Of a DNA stretch of 64,000 bases, positions 34,094-42,727 are shown in pieces. This DNA comes from Allobosea sp. BK604 (GTDB lineage Bacteria; Pseudomonadota; Alphaproteobacteria; Rhizobiales; Beijerinckiaceae): positions 682,001 to 746,000 of the forward strand of contig NZ_SLZF01000001.1 in assembly GCF_004341515.1 (NCBI RefSeq), in the 5' to 3' direction. The notes beneath the pieces were generated by a model, which saw only the letters and a list, made by a program, of their open reading frames with translations, did no database searches and was not told where the DNA came from. The translations under genes were made by a program, and so were the position numbers. Every line of letters starts with the position of its first letter. Position 1 is the first letter of the stretch.

Positions 34094-36391
34094 ATGAGCG
34101 AGACATCCATGGATCTGAAAGCAGTAAACGACGCGCTCGCCATGAACCTGGAGAACGCGACCGCGCTGTCGCGCCTGTGGTTCGACCATTCCCGCCGCAT
34201 CGCGGATGAGCAGATCGCGCTCGCCAGCGAGCGCACGGCCAAGGCCTCGTCTGCCTTCACCTTCGCGCCCGGCCTGAATCCCTGGCAGGCCTGGACCGAT
34301 TACGTGACCGATGCCGGCCAGCGCACCGCCCTCGTCCTCGACGTCCTGCGTCAGCGTGGCAATGCCTTCAATGAGCAGGCGGACGGCAATATCCCGCCCG
34401 TTCTCGACTTCGACTACGAACTGGTGATCGACGGTCGCGACCTGCCGCGGCCGGTCAACTATTCGCTCGTCGTGATCACGCCGCCGAAGGGCGTCGCGAT
34501 CGATCCCAAGCGCCGCCCCTTCATGATCGTCGACCCGCGCGCCGGCCATGGCGCCGGCATCGGCGGCTTCAAGCCCGAGAGCCAGGTCGGCGACGCGTTC
34601 GACGAAGGCCATGCCGTCTATTTCGTGATCTTCCGGCAATGGCCGGAGCCCGGCCAGACTCTGGCCGATGTCCGCGACGCCGAGGCCGCCTTCCTCGAAG
34701 AGATCCGCCGCCGCCATCCCGATGTCGAGAAGCCGGTCGTGATCGGCAATTGCCAGGGTGGCTGGGGCTGCATGCTGCTCGCAGCCTCCCATCCCGACAA
34801 GGTCGGCCCGATCGCCATCAACGGCGCCCCGATGGCCTATTGGGCCGGCACGACCGGCAAGAACCCGATGCGCTATACCGGCGGCCGCGTCGGCGGCGTC
34901 TGGCCGGCGATGCTGATGGCCGATCTCGGCAACGGCGTCTTCGACGGCTCGCTGCTGGTGCAGAATTTCGAGACGCTGAATCCGGCCAACACCTACTGGA
35001 AGAAGCTCTACGGCCTGTATTCGAAGGTCGATACCGAGGCCGAGCGCTTCCTCGAATTCGAGCGTTGGTGGGGCGGCTTCTTCATGATGAATGAAGAGGA
35101 GATCCGCTGGATCATCGAGAACCTATTCGTCGGCAACCGCCTCGCCCATGGCCACGCCTATTTCGGCGACGAGCGTATCGACCTCAAGAATATCCGCTCG
35201 CCGATCATCGTCTTCGCCTCGCATGGCGACAACATCACCCCGCCGCAGCAGGCGCTGAACTGGATCGCCGACACCTATCACGACGTCAACGAGATCAAGG
35301 CGCGCGGCCAGCGCATCGTCTATCTGCTGCACGATACGATCGGCCATCTCGGCATCTTCGTCTCCGCCAAGATCGCCGGACGCGAGCATGAGGCGATCAC
35401 CGACACGATGCGCGCGATCGAGGCGCTGCCGCCCGGCCTCTACGAGATGGAGCTGGAGCAGGGCGACGACCGGCTGCACATCAAATTCGCGCCGCGCACC
35501 GTCGAAGACATCATGAAGCTCGACGATGGCCGCAAGGACGAGGAGATGTTCTCGGCCGTGGCCAAGGTCTCCGAGGTCGGCGCGACCGTCTACGAGAACC
35601 TGATGCGTCCCTTCGTGCGCGCCATCGTCAATGACGAGACTGCCAGGCAGTTCTTCAAGACCCGGCCGATGCGGCTGGAGCGCTCGCTGCTCTCCGATCA
35701 GAACCCGCTGCTGGGATCGGTCAAGGCGCTGGCCGAGCAGGCGCGGACCAAGCGCCAGCCCGTCAAGGCCGACAATCCGTTCCTCGCGATGGAGCGGCTG
35801 ATGTCGGACGCGATCGAGCAGAACCTCGATCTCTACCGCGACCTTCGCGACGCGATGCAGGAAATCTCCTTCAACGCCATCTACGGCTCGCCCTTCATGC
35901 GCGCCATCGGCGCCAACGGGCTGGTCGGCCGCGATCAAACCACTGCCGAGAACCTGCTGATGCTACCGGAAATCCGCGCCGCGCTCGACCATATCGAGCA
36001 GGGTGGCGAGGCCGAGGGTATGGTCCGCATGCTCGAGCTCCTGTCGCAGGCGCGCGGCTATGTCCGCCGCTCGCGGCTCGAGCGCGAACTCCAGATCTTC
36101 GCGACCGAGAAGCCCTTCTCGACAATGGACGAGGAGAAGCGCTCCAGGCTCATCCATGAGCAGGCGCTGATCGTGCAGTTCGCGCCGGAAAAGGCCAAGG
36201 CCAGCCTGCCGAAGCTGCTCGACACGGCCAAAGAGCGCGAGCGCGCCCTGGATCTGGTGATGAAGGTCGCCGGGCCGATCGAGACCATGCATCCGAACGC
36301 CCTCGCGCTCTATCGCGAGTTCGAGGCGATGCTCGGACGCCGCGCCAAGGCCGCCCCGGCCGCCAATGACGATGGGCGGCTCTCGGCATAA
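34094..36391 (+). CDS. DUF3141 protein, PHA-synthase-like alpha/beta hydrolase
   Basis: A 765-residue protein taken from ATG 34094; the true start may be ATG 34109. Residues 90-430 form an alpha/beta-hydrolase part. GNCQGGWG at 218-225 is a lipase-type box with Cys220, matching the GxCxG box of polyhydroxyalkanoate synthases; HGDNITPP has Asp379 and TIGHLGIF has His418. The Cys-Asp and Asp-His spacings (159 and 39) are near those of PhaC. The C-terminal 300 residues are helical and unassigned. It leads an operon with a MaoC-phosphotransacetylase, acetate kinase and PPK2. Whether it makes, cuts or transfers an acyl chain is unknown. Confidence 0.82.
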   Translation: MSETSMDLKAVNDALAMNLENATALSRLWFDHSRRIADEQIALASERTAKASSAFTFAPGLNPWQAWTDYVTDAGQRTALVLDVLRQRGNAFNEQADGNIPPVLDFDYELVIDGRDLPRPVNYSLVVITPPKGVAIDPKRRPFMIVDPRAGHGAGIGGFKPESQVGDAFDEGHAVYFVIFRQWPEPGQTLADVRDAEAAFLEEIRRRHPDVEKPVVIGNCQGGWGCMLLAASHPDKVGPIAINGAPMAYWAGTTGKNPMRYTGGRVGGVWPAMLMADLGNGVFDGSLLVQNFETLNPANTYWKKLYGLYSKVDTEAERFLEFERWWGGFFMMNEEEIRWIIENLFVGNRLAHGHAYFGDERIDLKNIRSPIIVFASHGDNITPPQQALNWIADTYHDVNEIKARGQRIVYLLHDTIGHLGIFVSAKIAGREHEAITDTMRAIEALPPGLYEMELEQGDDRLHIKFAPRTVEDIMKLDDGRKDEEMFSAVAKVSEVGATVYENLMRPFVRAIVNDETARQFFKTRPMRLERSLLSDQNPLLGSVKALAEQARTKRQPVKADNPFLAMERLMSDAIEQNLDLYRDLRDAMQEISFNAIYGSPFMRAIGANGLVGRDQTTAENLLMLPEIRAALDHIEQGGEAEGMVRMLELLSQARGYVRRSRLERELQIFATEKPFSTMDEEKRSRLIHEQALIVQFAPEKAKASLPKLLDTAKERERALDLVMKVAGPIETMHPNALALYREFEAMLGRRAKAAPAANDDGRLSA

Positions 36392-36429
36392 GCCGGGGCC
36401 GCGCCAACGATCCGTATAGGAGCGCAACC

Positions 36430-37857
36430 ATGAGTGCTTTGTCGCATCGCAACACGACGTTCGACGAGCTCATCGTCGGACAAACGGCAAGCGTCGAGCG
36501 GCCGGTCACGGCCAACGACCTCTATGTGTTCGCTCACGTCTCGGGCAACACCAACCCGCTGCACATGCCGGGCGCCGATCTCGACAAGGACGGGGCGTCC
36601 GACACCGTAGCGCCCTCGCTCTGGGTCGGCTCGCTCGTCTCCTCGGTGCTGGGCACCATCCTGCCCGGCGCCGGCACGCTCTATCACGGCCAGACCTTCC
36701 GCTTTCCCGGCCGCGCCCTGATGGGCGACCGGCTCACCGTCTCGGTGCGCTGCATCGAGAAGCGTGAGGCGCCGCTCGCCGTGTTCGAGACCCGGGTCGA
36801 GAAGGCCGACGGCACGCTGGTGCTCGAAGGCATTGCCGAGGTCAGCGCCCCCACGCATTCGATCGTGCAGGAGAAGCGCGAGCTGCCGCTGCTCCTGCTC
36901 GACCAACATGATCATTTCGGCGCGCTGGTCGCGCGCTGCCGCCGCCTGCCGCCTATGCCGACCGCGATCGTCTGCCCCGACGATGCCAACTCGCTCGGCG
37001 GCGCCGTGCTCTCGATGCGCGAAGGCCTGATCGAGCCGATCCTGATCGGCTCGCGCGACAAGATCCTGCGCGCGGCCGATGCTGCCGGCGCCGATATCTC
37101 GGCACTGCGGCTGATCGACATCGCCGACCATTCCGAGGCGGCCAGGCAGGCCGTCGCCATGGTCCATGCCCGCGAGGCCCGTGCGGTGATGAAGGGCAAT
37201 GTCCATTCCGACGAGTTGCTCGGCCAGGTCGTCAAGAAGGATGGCGGCCTGCGTGGCTCGCGGCGCATCAGCCATGTCTTCGTGATGGACGCACCGACCA
37301 AGCCGAACCTGCTCTTCATCTCGGACGCGGCGATCAATATCGCGCCGGACCTCACGACCAAGGTCGACATCGTCCAGAACGCGATCGACCTCGCCATCGC
37401 CTGCGGGCTCGCCAAGCCGAAGGTCGGCATCCTCGCCGCCGTCGAGACCGTCAACATCAACATGCCCTCGACGCTCGAGGCGGCCGCGCTCGCCAAGATG
37501 GCCGATCGTGGCCAGATCACCGGCGCGCTCGTCGACGGCCCGCTCGCCATGGACAATGCCGTCGATATCGAGGCGGCCCGCACCAAGGGCATCGTCTCCT
37601 CGGTCGCCGGCCAGGCCGATGTCCTGATCGTGCCGAACCTCGAAGCCGGCAACATGCTCGCCAAGCAGCTCACCTTCGTTGCCCGGGCCGAGGCCGCCGG
37701 CCTCGTCGTCGGCGCGAAGGCGCCGGTGATCCTCACCTCGCGCGCCGATAACGACAAGGCGCGGCTGGCTTCCTGCGCGGTGGCGCAGCTTTACGATTAC
37801 TGGCGGCAGAATGGCGAGCCGCTGGCCTACCAGCCTCTGCTCAAGGCAGCGGAGTAA
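36430..37857 (+). CDS. MaoC-like/phosphate acyltransferase fusion
   Basis: A 475-residue fusion. Residues 1-150 are a MaoC hot-dog domain; residues 160-475 are a phosphate acetyl/butyryltransferase that swaps CoA and phosphate on an acyl group (motifs AVMKGNVHSDELL near 250-262 and DGPLAMDNAVD near 365-375). In the MaoC part the catalytic motif reads SGNTNPLH rather than SGDxNPxH, so the catalytic Asp is Asn and hydratase activity is doubtful. GGAG lies before the ATG. The next gene, seven bases on, is acetate kinase, giving acyl-CoA to acyl-phosphate to ATP. Confidence 0.92.
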   Translation: MSALSHRNTTFDELIVGQTASVERPVTANDLYVFAHVSGNTNPLHMPGADLDKDGASDTVAPSLWVGSLVSSVLGTILPGAGTLYHGQTFRFPGRALMGDRLTVSVRCIEKREAPLAVFETRVEKADGTLVLEGIAEVSAPTHSIVQEKRELPLLLLDQHDHFGALVARCRRLPPMPTAIVCPDDANSLGGAVLSMREGLIEPILIGSRDKILRAADAAGADISALRLIDIADHSEAARQAVAMVHAREARAVMKGNVHSDELLGQVVKKDGGLRGSRRISHVFVMDAPTKPNLLFISDAAINIAPDLTTKVDIVQNAIDLAIACGLAKPKVGILAAVETVNINMPSTLEAAALAKMADRGQITGALVDGPLAMDNAVDIEAARTKGIVSSVAGQADVLIVPNLEAGNMLAKQLTFVARAEAAGLVVGAKAPVILTSRADNDKARLASCAVAQLYDYWRQNGEPLAYQPLLKAAE

Positions 37858-37863
37858 GGCGCA

Positions 37864-39075
37864 ATGTCCGAGCACATCCTCACCGTCAATGCCGGCTCGT
37901 CATCGCTGAAATTCGCCCTGTTCGCGACGTCCAGGCTGGACTGCGTCGCGATCGGCATGATCGACGGCCTCGGCACCGACCCGAACTTCGTGATGAAGGA
38001 CGGCAAGGGCCAGAAGCTGCTCTCCGATCCGCTCGAAGGCGAGCGCTTCGTTGCCGACCACCATGGCGCGCTCAGCACGGTCCTCGACGCGCTGGCGCGG
38101 CAGTTCCCCCAGGCCAGGATCGCCGCCGTCGGCCATCGCGTGGTTCATGGCGGCATGGCCTATTCGGCGCCGGTACTCGTCGATGACGAGATCCTGGAAC
38201 AGCTGACCGGCTTCGTCCCGCTCGCTCCGCTGCATCAGCCGCACAATCTCTCCGGCATCCGGGCGGCGCAGGTCGCCTTCCCCGGCGTGCCGCAGGTCGC
38301 CTGTTTCGACACGGCCTTCCACCGCGCCCATCCCTTCGTCAACGACGCCTTCGCCCTGCCGCGCTCGCTCTATGACGAGGGCGTGCGGCGCTACGGCTTC
38401 CATGGCCTGTCCTACGAATATGTCACCGGCCGCCTCGCCGAGATCGCGCCGTTCCACGCCAAGGGCCGGGTCATTATCTGCCATCTCGGCTCCGGTGCCT
38501 CGATGTGCGCGATCCGCAACGGCTATTCGATCGCCTCGACCATGGGTTTCTCCGCGCTTGACGGCCTGCCGATGGGCACGCGCCCGGGCCAGATCGATCC
38601 GGGCGTCCTGCTCTATCTGATGGACCAGAAGGGCATGGACGCGAAGGCGATCTCGGACCTGCTCTACAAGTCCTCCGGACTGAAGGGCCTCTCCGGCATC
38701 TCCAACGACATGCGCGATCTGGAGGCCTCGGACGATCCGCGCGCGAAGCAGGCGATCGACTATTTCGTCTTCCGGCTGCGTCGTGAGATCGGCGCCATGG
38801 CGGCCGTGCTCGGCGGCCTCGATGCGATTGTCTTCTGCGGAGGCATCGGCGAGAATTCGCGCCTGATCCGTGAATCCGCGCTCGAAGCGATGGAATGGAT
38901 CGGCATCGAGCTCGATCTCGACCGCAACCGGGAGGGCGCCGATGTGATTTCGTCCGATCGGTCGCGGGTCCGGGCTTTCATCATCCGCACCAACGAGGAG
39001 CTGATGATCGCGCGCCACACCCAGCAGCTGCTGACGCCGCAGGCCGCCATCCACCTCGTCAACGCCCAGGCTTGA
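37864..39075 (+). CDS. ackA: Acetate/propionate-family kinase
   Basis: A 403-residue ASKHA-fold kinase that makes ATP and a short-chain acid from the acyl phosphate, or the reverse. NAGSSSLKFALF (residues 8-19), VGHRVVHGG, CFDTAFHRAHP, YGFHGLSYEYV, the nucleotide stretch ICHLGSGASMCAI and FCGGIGEN are all standard and the length is usual. It sits seven bases after the phosphate acyltransferase gene and 36 bases before PPK2, so the ATP it makes or uses may be balanced by polyphosphate. Whether acetate, propionate or butyrate is preferred cannot be told. Confidence 0.95.
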   Translation: MSEHILTVNAGSSSLKFALFATSRLDCVAIGMIDGLGTDPNFVMKDGKGQKLLSDPLEGERFVADHHGALSTVLDALARQFPQARIAAVGHRVVHGGMAYSAPVLVDDEILEQLTGFVPLAPLHQPHNLSGIRAAQVAFPGVPQVACFDTAFHRAHPFVNDAFALPRSLYDEGVRRYGFHGLSYEYVTGRLAEIAPFHAKGRVIICHLGSGASMCAIRNGYSIASTMGFSALDGLPMGTRPGQIDPGVLLYLMDQKGMDAKAISDLLYKSSGLKGLSGISNDMRDLEASDDPRAKQAIDYFVFRLRREIGAMAAVLGGLDAIVFCGGIGENSRLIRESALEAMEWIGIELDLDRNREGADVISSDRSRVRAFIIRTNEELMIARHTQQLLTPQAAIHLVNAQA

Positions 39076-39111
39076 CCTGCAACCAAGTGCCAACTGAATA
39101 GGACAGGTTTT

Positions 39112-40011
39112 ATGACCCCCGATCTGGATCGCATCAAAGCCGAGATCGCCGATAGCTTCGACGAAGAGCTGGAGACGCAGCTCGAAGAGGACCGGCTTGA
39201 CGAACTCGTCGCCCAGGGCCTGGAGCCCGCCGGTGCCACGCTGGATCGCAAGGTCTATTTCCGCGAACTCTTCCGCCTGCAGCATGAGCTCGTCCGGCTG
39301 CAGGACTGGATCCAGTACAAGAAGCTCAAGGTCGTCGTCCTGTTCGAGGGCCGCGACTCCGCTGGCAAGGGCGGCGCGATCAAGCGCGTCACCCAGCGCC
39401 TCAACCCGCGCGTCTGCCGCGTCGTCGCCCTGCCCGCTCCGACCGAGCGCGAGCGCAACCAGTGGTATTTCCAGCGCTATGCGGCGCATCTGCCGACCGC
39501 CGGCGAAATGGTGCTGTTCGACCGCAGCTGGTACAACCGCGCCGGTGTCGAGCGCGTCATGGGCTTCTGCACCCCGGACGAGCTCGAGGAATTCTTCCGC
39601 TCGACCCCGGATTTCGAGCACATGCTCGTGCGCTCCGGCATCATCTTGATCAAGTACTGGTTCTCGATCACCGACGAGGAACAGGAATTCCGCTTCCAGA
39701 TGCGCATCAACGATCCGCTGAAGCAGTGGAAGCTCTCGCCGATGGACCTGGAGAGCCGCGTCCACTGGGAGGACTACACCCACGCCAAGGAAGAGATGCT
39801 GGAGCGGACCCATACCGAGCAGGCGCCCTGGTGGGTCGTGCAGGCGGTCGACAAGAAGCGGGCGCGCCTCAACTGCATCTCGCACCTGCTGGCCCAGATC
39901 CCCTATGAGGACGTTCCGAAGCCCGAAATCGAGCTGCCGGAGCGTGTCCGCCACGCCGACTACCTGCGCAAGCCGGTCCCGGCCGAGATGTACGTGCCGG
40001 AAACCTTCTGA
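39112..40011 (+). CDS. ppk2: Polyphosphate kinase 2
   Basis: A 299-residue single-domain PPK2, which moves phosphate between polyphosphate and nucleoside di- or monophosphates. Walker A FEGRDSAGKGGA is at residues 78-89, Walker B-type FDRSWYNRAGVE near 137-148, and the lid-region Arg pair in RMRINDPLKQWK near 200-211. One-domain length and the DRSWYNR motif fit the class I group. It ends the operon begun by the DUF3141 gene; the combination with a kinase and phosphotransacetylase suggests energy buffering. A hairpin follows the gene. Confidence 0.94.
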   Translation: MTPDLDRIKAEIADSFDEELETQLEEDRLDELVAQGLEPAGATLDRKVYFRELFRLQHELVRLQDWIQYKKLKVVVLFEGRDSAGKGGAIKRVTQRLNPRVCRVVALPAPTERERNQWYFQRYAAHLPTAGEMVLFDRSWYNRAGVERVMGFCTPDELEEFFRSTPDFEHMLVRSGIILIKYWFSITDEEQEFRFQMRINDPLKQWKLSPMDLESRVHWEDYTHAKEEMLERTHTEQAPWWVVQAVDKKRARLNCISHLLAQIPYEDVPKPEIELPERVRHADYLRKPVPAEMYVPETF

Positions 40012-40041
40012 GCGGCCACGTCGCCAATCCGATAGGAGAGA

Positions 40042-40067
40042 GCGGGAGCCCCATTCGGCGCTCCCGC
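40042..40067. terminator. Hairpin between convergent ppk2 and araC genes
   Basis: A perfect 8-bp stem, GCGGGAGC with GCTCCCGC, has a 10-base loop. It lies between the stops of two convergent genes. It lacks a T run on either side, so it may be a weak bidirectional terminator or only a transcript-end stabiliser. Confidence 0.5.
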
Positions 40068-40087
40068 GCTGCGACTTTCCGATTGCG

Positions 40088-41161
40088 TCAGGCCTGCGCC
40101 GAGACGATGGCGCGCTGGCTTGTCCTGATCTCACGCGGCGCTGCACCGAAGCGGCGCCGGAACGACCGGTTGAAATAGGAGAGATCGCCGAAGCCGACGC
40201 CGAAGGCGATTTCGCTGATGCTGGTCTCGAAGGCCTCCGCTGATTGCAGCAGGCGCAGCGCGCGATCCAGCCTGCGCTGCAGCACGAATTCCGAAAAGGT
40301 CGTCTGCTCGTCCTCAAACAGCTTTTGCAGATAGCGCAGGCTGATCCCGTGCCGGTCGGCGATCTGCCGCGCGCCGAGCCCTCGCTCCGTCAACCGGGCT
40401 TCGATGTCCGACTTGATGGCGCTCATCCGGTCGTCCGGACGATGCCTGGGCTGGCCCGGGGGAGCGCTCTCGGGTGACATGATGTTGACGAGGCCGCACA
40501 TGAACTGTCGCGCCAGATCGCAAAGCTCGGGCGTCCGGACCGGCGCCATTCCGCGCAGGAGCGCCGCACCATAGCTCCCGAGCATTTGCAGGGCGTCGTT
40601 GCCGGCGCCGAACACGCGCAGCTCCGCGGCATGCCCACAGGCGCGCTCGCCAATCGCATCGGCGGGCATGACGAGACAATCGAGCCGGCTGATCTGAACA
40701 GGCAACAGGCCGATGCCTGCAAGCTCGGTCAGCAGAATGGCCTCGCGCCCACCCACGATCGCACGCCGGCTGCCGCGGGTCACGACGAGCGCGCCATCGG
40801 CGGGGCGCAGCAGCAGGGCCGAGCCCTCCTCGATCAGGCCCGGCAGCGGCAGCGAAACCGCGGCGCTCGGGGCGAAGAGCGAGACGAGGCCAATATCCGG
40901 CTCGAGCCGCAGCATCGCCCCGGCGCCAAACGGCGCCGGATTGGTCCGGTCGAACACCGTGCGGCGCGCCGCCCTGCCATCGACATGAAGGTCGATATCG
41001 GACTGCGGCATGTCCCTGGACAGGAGCCAGACCGGTCCGCCCTCGCGCGCCATCGAAGCCTGCGGCGTCGGCGCAGGTCGTTGAGCCGCCTCTGGGTCAC
41101 TGCGCCTGAGTCCGCTAGTCACTTCGCATCCGTCCAAGAAATCATCGGACCGATTATGCAA
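40088..41161 (-). CDS. AraC-family transcriptional regulator
   Basis: A regulator of up to 357 residues with an N-terminal cupin-like effector part similar to the AraC-binding-like domain 2 (about 40-230) and a C-terminal double helix-turn-helix (about 250-350), with the second-helix signature IAFGVGFGDLSYFNRSFRRR. The start is unclear: TTG 41161 lacks a ribosome-binding site, GTG 41122 follows GGACGGA and ATG 41053 is another option. It adjoins the siderophore locus and is the likely local activator, possibly with the siderophore as effector as in other AraC siderophore regulators. Confidence 0.85.
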   Translation of the reverse strand: MHNRSDDFLDGCEVTSGLRRSDPEAAQRPAPTPQASMAREGGPVWLLSRDMPQSDIDLHVDGRAARRTVFDRTNPAPFGAGAMLRLEPDIGLVSLFAPSAAVSLPLPGLIEEGSALLLRPADGALVVTRGSRRAIVGGREAILLTELAGIGLLPVQISRLDCLVMPADAIGERACGHAAELRVFGAGNDALQMLGSYGAALLRGMAPVRTPELCDLARQFMCGLVNIMSPESAPPGQPRHRPDDRMSAIKSDIEARLTERGLGARQIADRHGISLRYLQKLFEDEQTTFSEFVLQRRLDRALRLLQSAEAFETSISEIAFGVGFGDLSYFNRSFRRRFGAAPREIRTSQRAIVSAQA

Positions 41162-41339
41162 ACAAGTCCGATGAAATTCAATGCCGACAAAGACTCACCC
41201 AACGAAGATTGGCATGAATCGTAATTTATACCAATTTCAAACTGGAAGATTATTCAGATATATTTCCAAATTTAATCAAGAAAGCCCTCCCCTCTCCTTC
41301 TTGCGAGAGAAGAGAACTTACGAAGACGAGAGGATTAAC

Positions 41340-41423
41340 ATGCGCACGATAGTCTTACCGCTGGCGATTTTTCTGTCTTCTTCCATTCGCGGCGCACGGC
41401 GAAGCTATGGAGCGGCATCGTGA
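41340..41423 (+). pseudogene. Possible remnant of a secreted-protein gene (leader only)
   Basis: ATG 41340 follows GAGAGG at proper distance and begins MRTIVLPLAIF. As written the frame gives a 27-residue peptide. If one T of the TTTTT run near 41368 is removed, the frame reads MRTIVLPLAIFCLLPFAAHG, a clean Sec signal peptide, then runs only a few codons more before a stop. It may be the broken start of a lost secreted or outer-membrane protein, such as a receptor. It overlaps the 3' end of the convergent MFS gene. Tentative. Confidence 0.3.
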
Positions 41424-42565
41424 CCGCGCGGCTGGCCGATAGCGGACAGCACCAGCATGACTGCGATGCCGAGCGCAGCACAAAGCATGAAGGGCGTCTG
41501 CGGCGAGAGCGCGAAGGCGAAGCCGCCGGTCAGCGCGCCAGCACCCTGACCAAGAACGTGCAGGCTGGCGAGCCAGCCTGCGGCAACGGCCTGCTGCTGT
41601 GGCGCAACACGATCGACCAGCCAGGCCGTATAGGCCGGCGTCGCGAGCGCGATCCCGGCGCCGGCGATCACGGCGCCGAACACGAGCATGGCGATCGAGG
41701 GCGCAAGGCCCATCGCGACGCTTCCGAGAGCGAAGGCGCCGAGGCCGATCCGCAGGTTTCGCGCGAGCTTGTTTCCCAGGCGAGGCACGAGGCCGACCTG
41801 CACGGCGATCATGCCGATGGCGACCAGCGCATAGGTTATCCCGCCCCAGCGGGCTGCGGCATGGACGTCAAGTCCGAAGCGCGCCTGCAGGAAGAGGCCG
41901 AGCACCATCTGGATCTGGCCGAAGCCGAGCGTCAGGACGAAACCGATCGCCAGAAGCGGCAAGGCGGCGCGGGCGAGGTCGCGTTTCCGCTGGCTCTGCT
42001 CGCCTTTCTCGGCCGGCGCGACGTCTGGGGCGGCGAGCAGGATGAGCGGCATCGCCACCATGGCCGCGAGCGCGGGCATGAGACCAGCGGCACCGGGCAA
42101 GGTGACGAGCGGACCGAGAACGCGGCCAACGCCGAGTCCGGCGCTGAGGCGGGCCAGGGCGGCAGGGCGCTTCTCCGGAGTGCTCATCCGCACGACCGCC
42201 GCCTGCGCATGCGGCATCACGCCGGCGGCGGCCGCGCTGTAGACGATGCGCGCGAGTGCGAGCATCGCGAAAGCGGCGGCGGCCGGCATGGGGCCGGCCG
42301 CCAGCACACCCAGGAAGAGAAGCTGCGCGCCCGCCATCAGCCAGGCCAGCAGCATGAAACGGCGACGCAGCCGACCCTCGCGATAGCCCCAGGCGGGTGC
42401 GGCAACGAGAAAGGCGAGCGCTCCGAGAAAGCCGATCGCGCCGATCGCCGGCGCCCCCAGGCCCGTCGCGTCCGAGACGATCGGCACCAGCGCCAGCAAT
42501 GCCGATTGGCCGAAGCCGACGGTCGCTGCCATCAGCGAGAGCCCGCTCACCTCTCTGCCTCTCAT
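41405..42565 (-). CDS. MFS transporter, probable siderophore exporter
   Basis: A 386-residue, 12-helix major facilitator. The loop between helices 2 and 3 has GYREGRLRRRFMLLAWL, a degenerate form of the GxxxDrxGRR motif. ATG 42565 follows GGAG at normal distance; the frame extends to 42682 through AT-rich promoter sequence. It is divergent from the first siderophore-synthesis gene, the place where exporters of hydroxamate-citrate siderophores commonly lie, so export of the product is likely. Uptake of the ferric form is a less likely option. Confidence 0.8.
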   Translation of the reverse strand: MRGREVSGLSLMAATVGFGQSALLALVPIVSDATGLGAPAIGAIGFLGALAFLVAAPAWGYREGRLRRRFMLLAWLMAGAQLLFLGVLAAGPMPAAAAFAMLALARIVYSAAAAGVMPHAQAAVVRMSTPEKRPAALARLSAGLGVGRVLGPLVTLPGAAGLMPALAAMVAMPLILLAAPDVAPAEKGEQSQRKRDLARAALPLLAIGFVLTLGFGQIQMVLGLFLQARFGLDVHAAARWGGITYALVAIGMIAVQVGLVPRLGNKLARNLRIGLGAFALGSVAMGLAPSIAMLVFGAVIAGAGIALATPAYTAWLVDRVAPQQQAVAAGWLASLHVLGQGAGALTGGFAFALSPQTPFMLCAALGIAVMLVLSAIGQPRGHDAAP

Positions 42566-42727
42566 GCGCAAATCTCCAAAGAAACCGTCATCATAAAGCC
42601 ATTTATGAATATTCATTCCGTCAATCAATCGCACGACACAGATTTTAATAAATATAAATTCGCATAGATTGGAATGCCTCAAAAATAACTGTGAATATTA
42701 CTTCTGTCGAACTGGCGAGAAAATGAG
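42566..42727. promoter_or_regulatory. Divergent siderophore promoter with repeated palindrome
   Basis: This AT-rich gap between the exporter and first synthetase genes has a perfect 12-bp palindrome ATGAATATTCAT at 42605-42616, and a partial copy GTGAATATTAC at 42691-42701. The shared GAATATT core suggests an operator for the AraC regulator or an iron regulator (Irr, RirA or Fur). I cannot say which. Confidence 0.5.

Noticed and set aside
37900-40317. Antisense frame of about 800 codons over ackA and ppk2
   Set aside because: Same artefact; both sense genes have all catalytic motifs.
41420-42667. Antisense frame over the MFS exporter
   Set aside because: Charged low-complexity translation; the minus strand encodes 12 hydrophobic segments.
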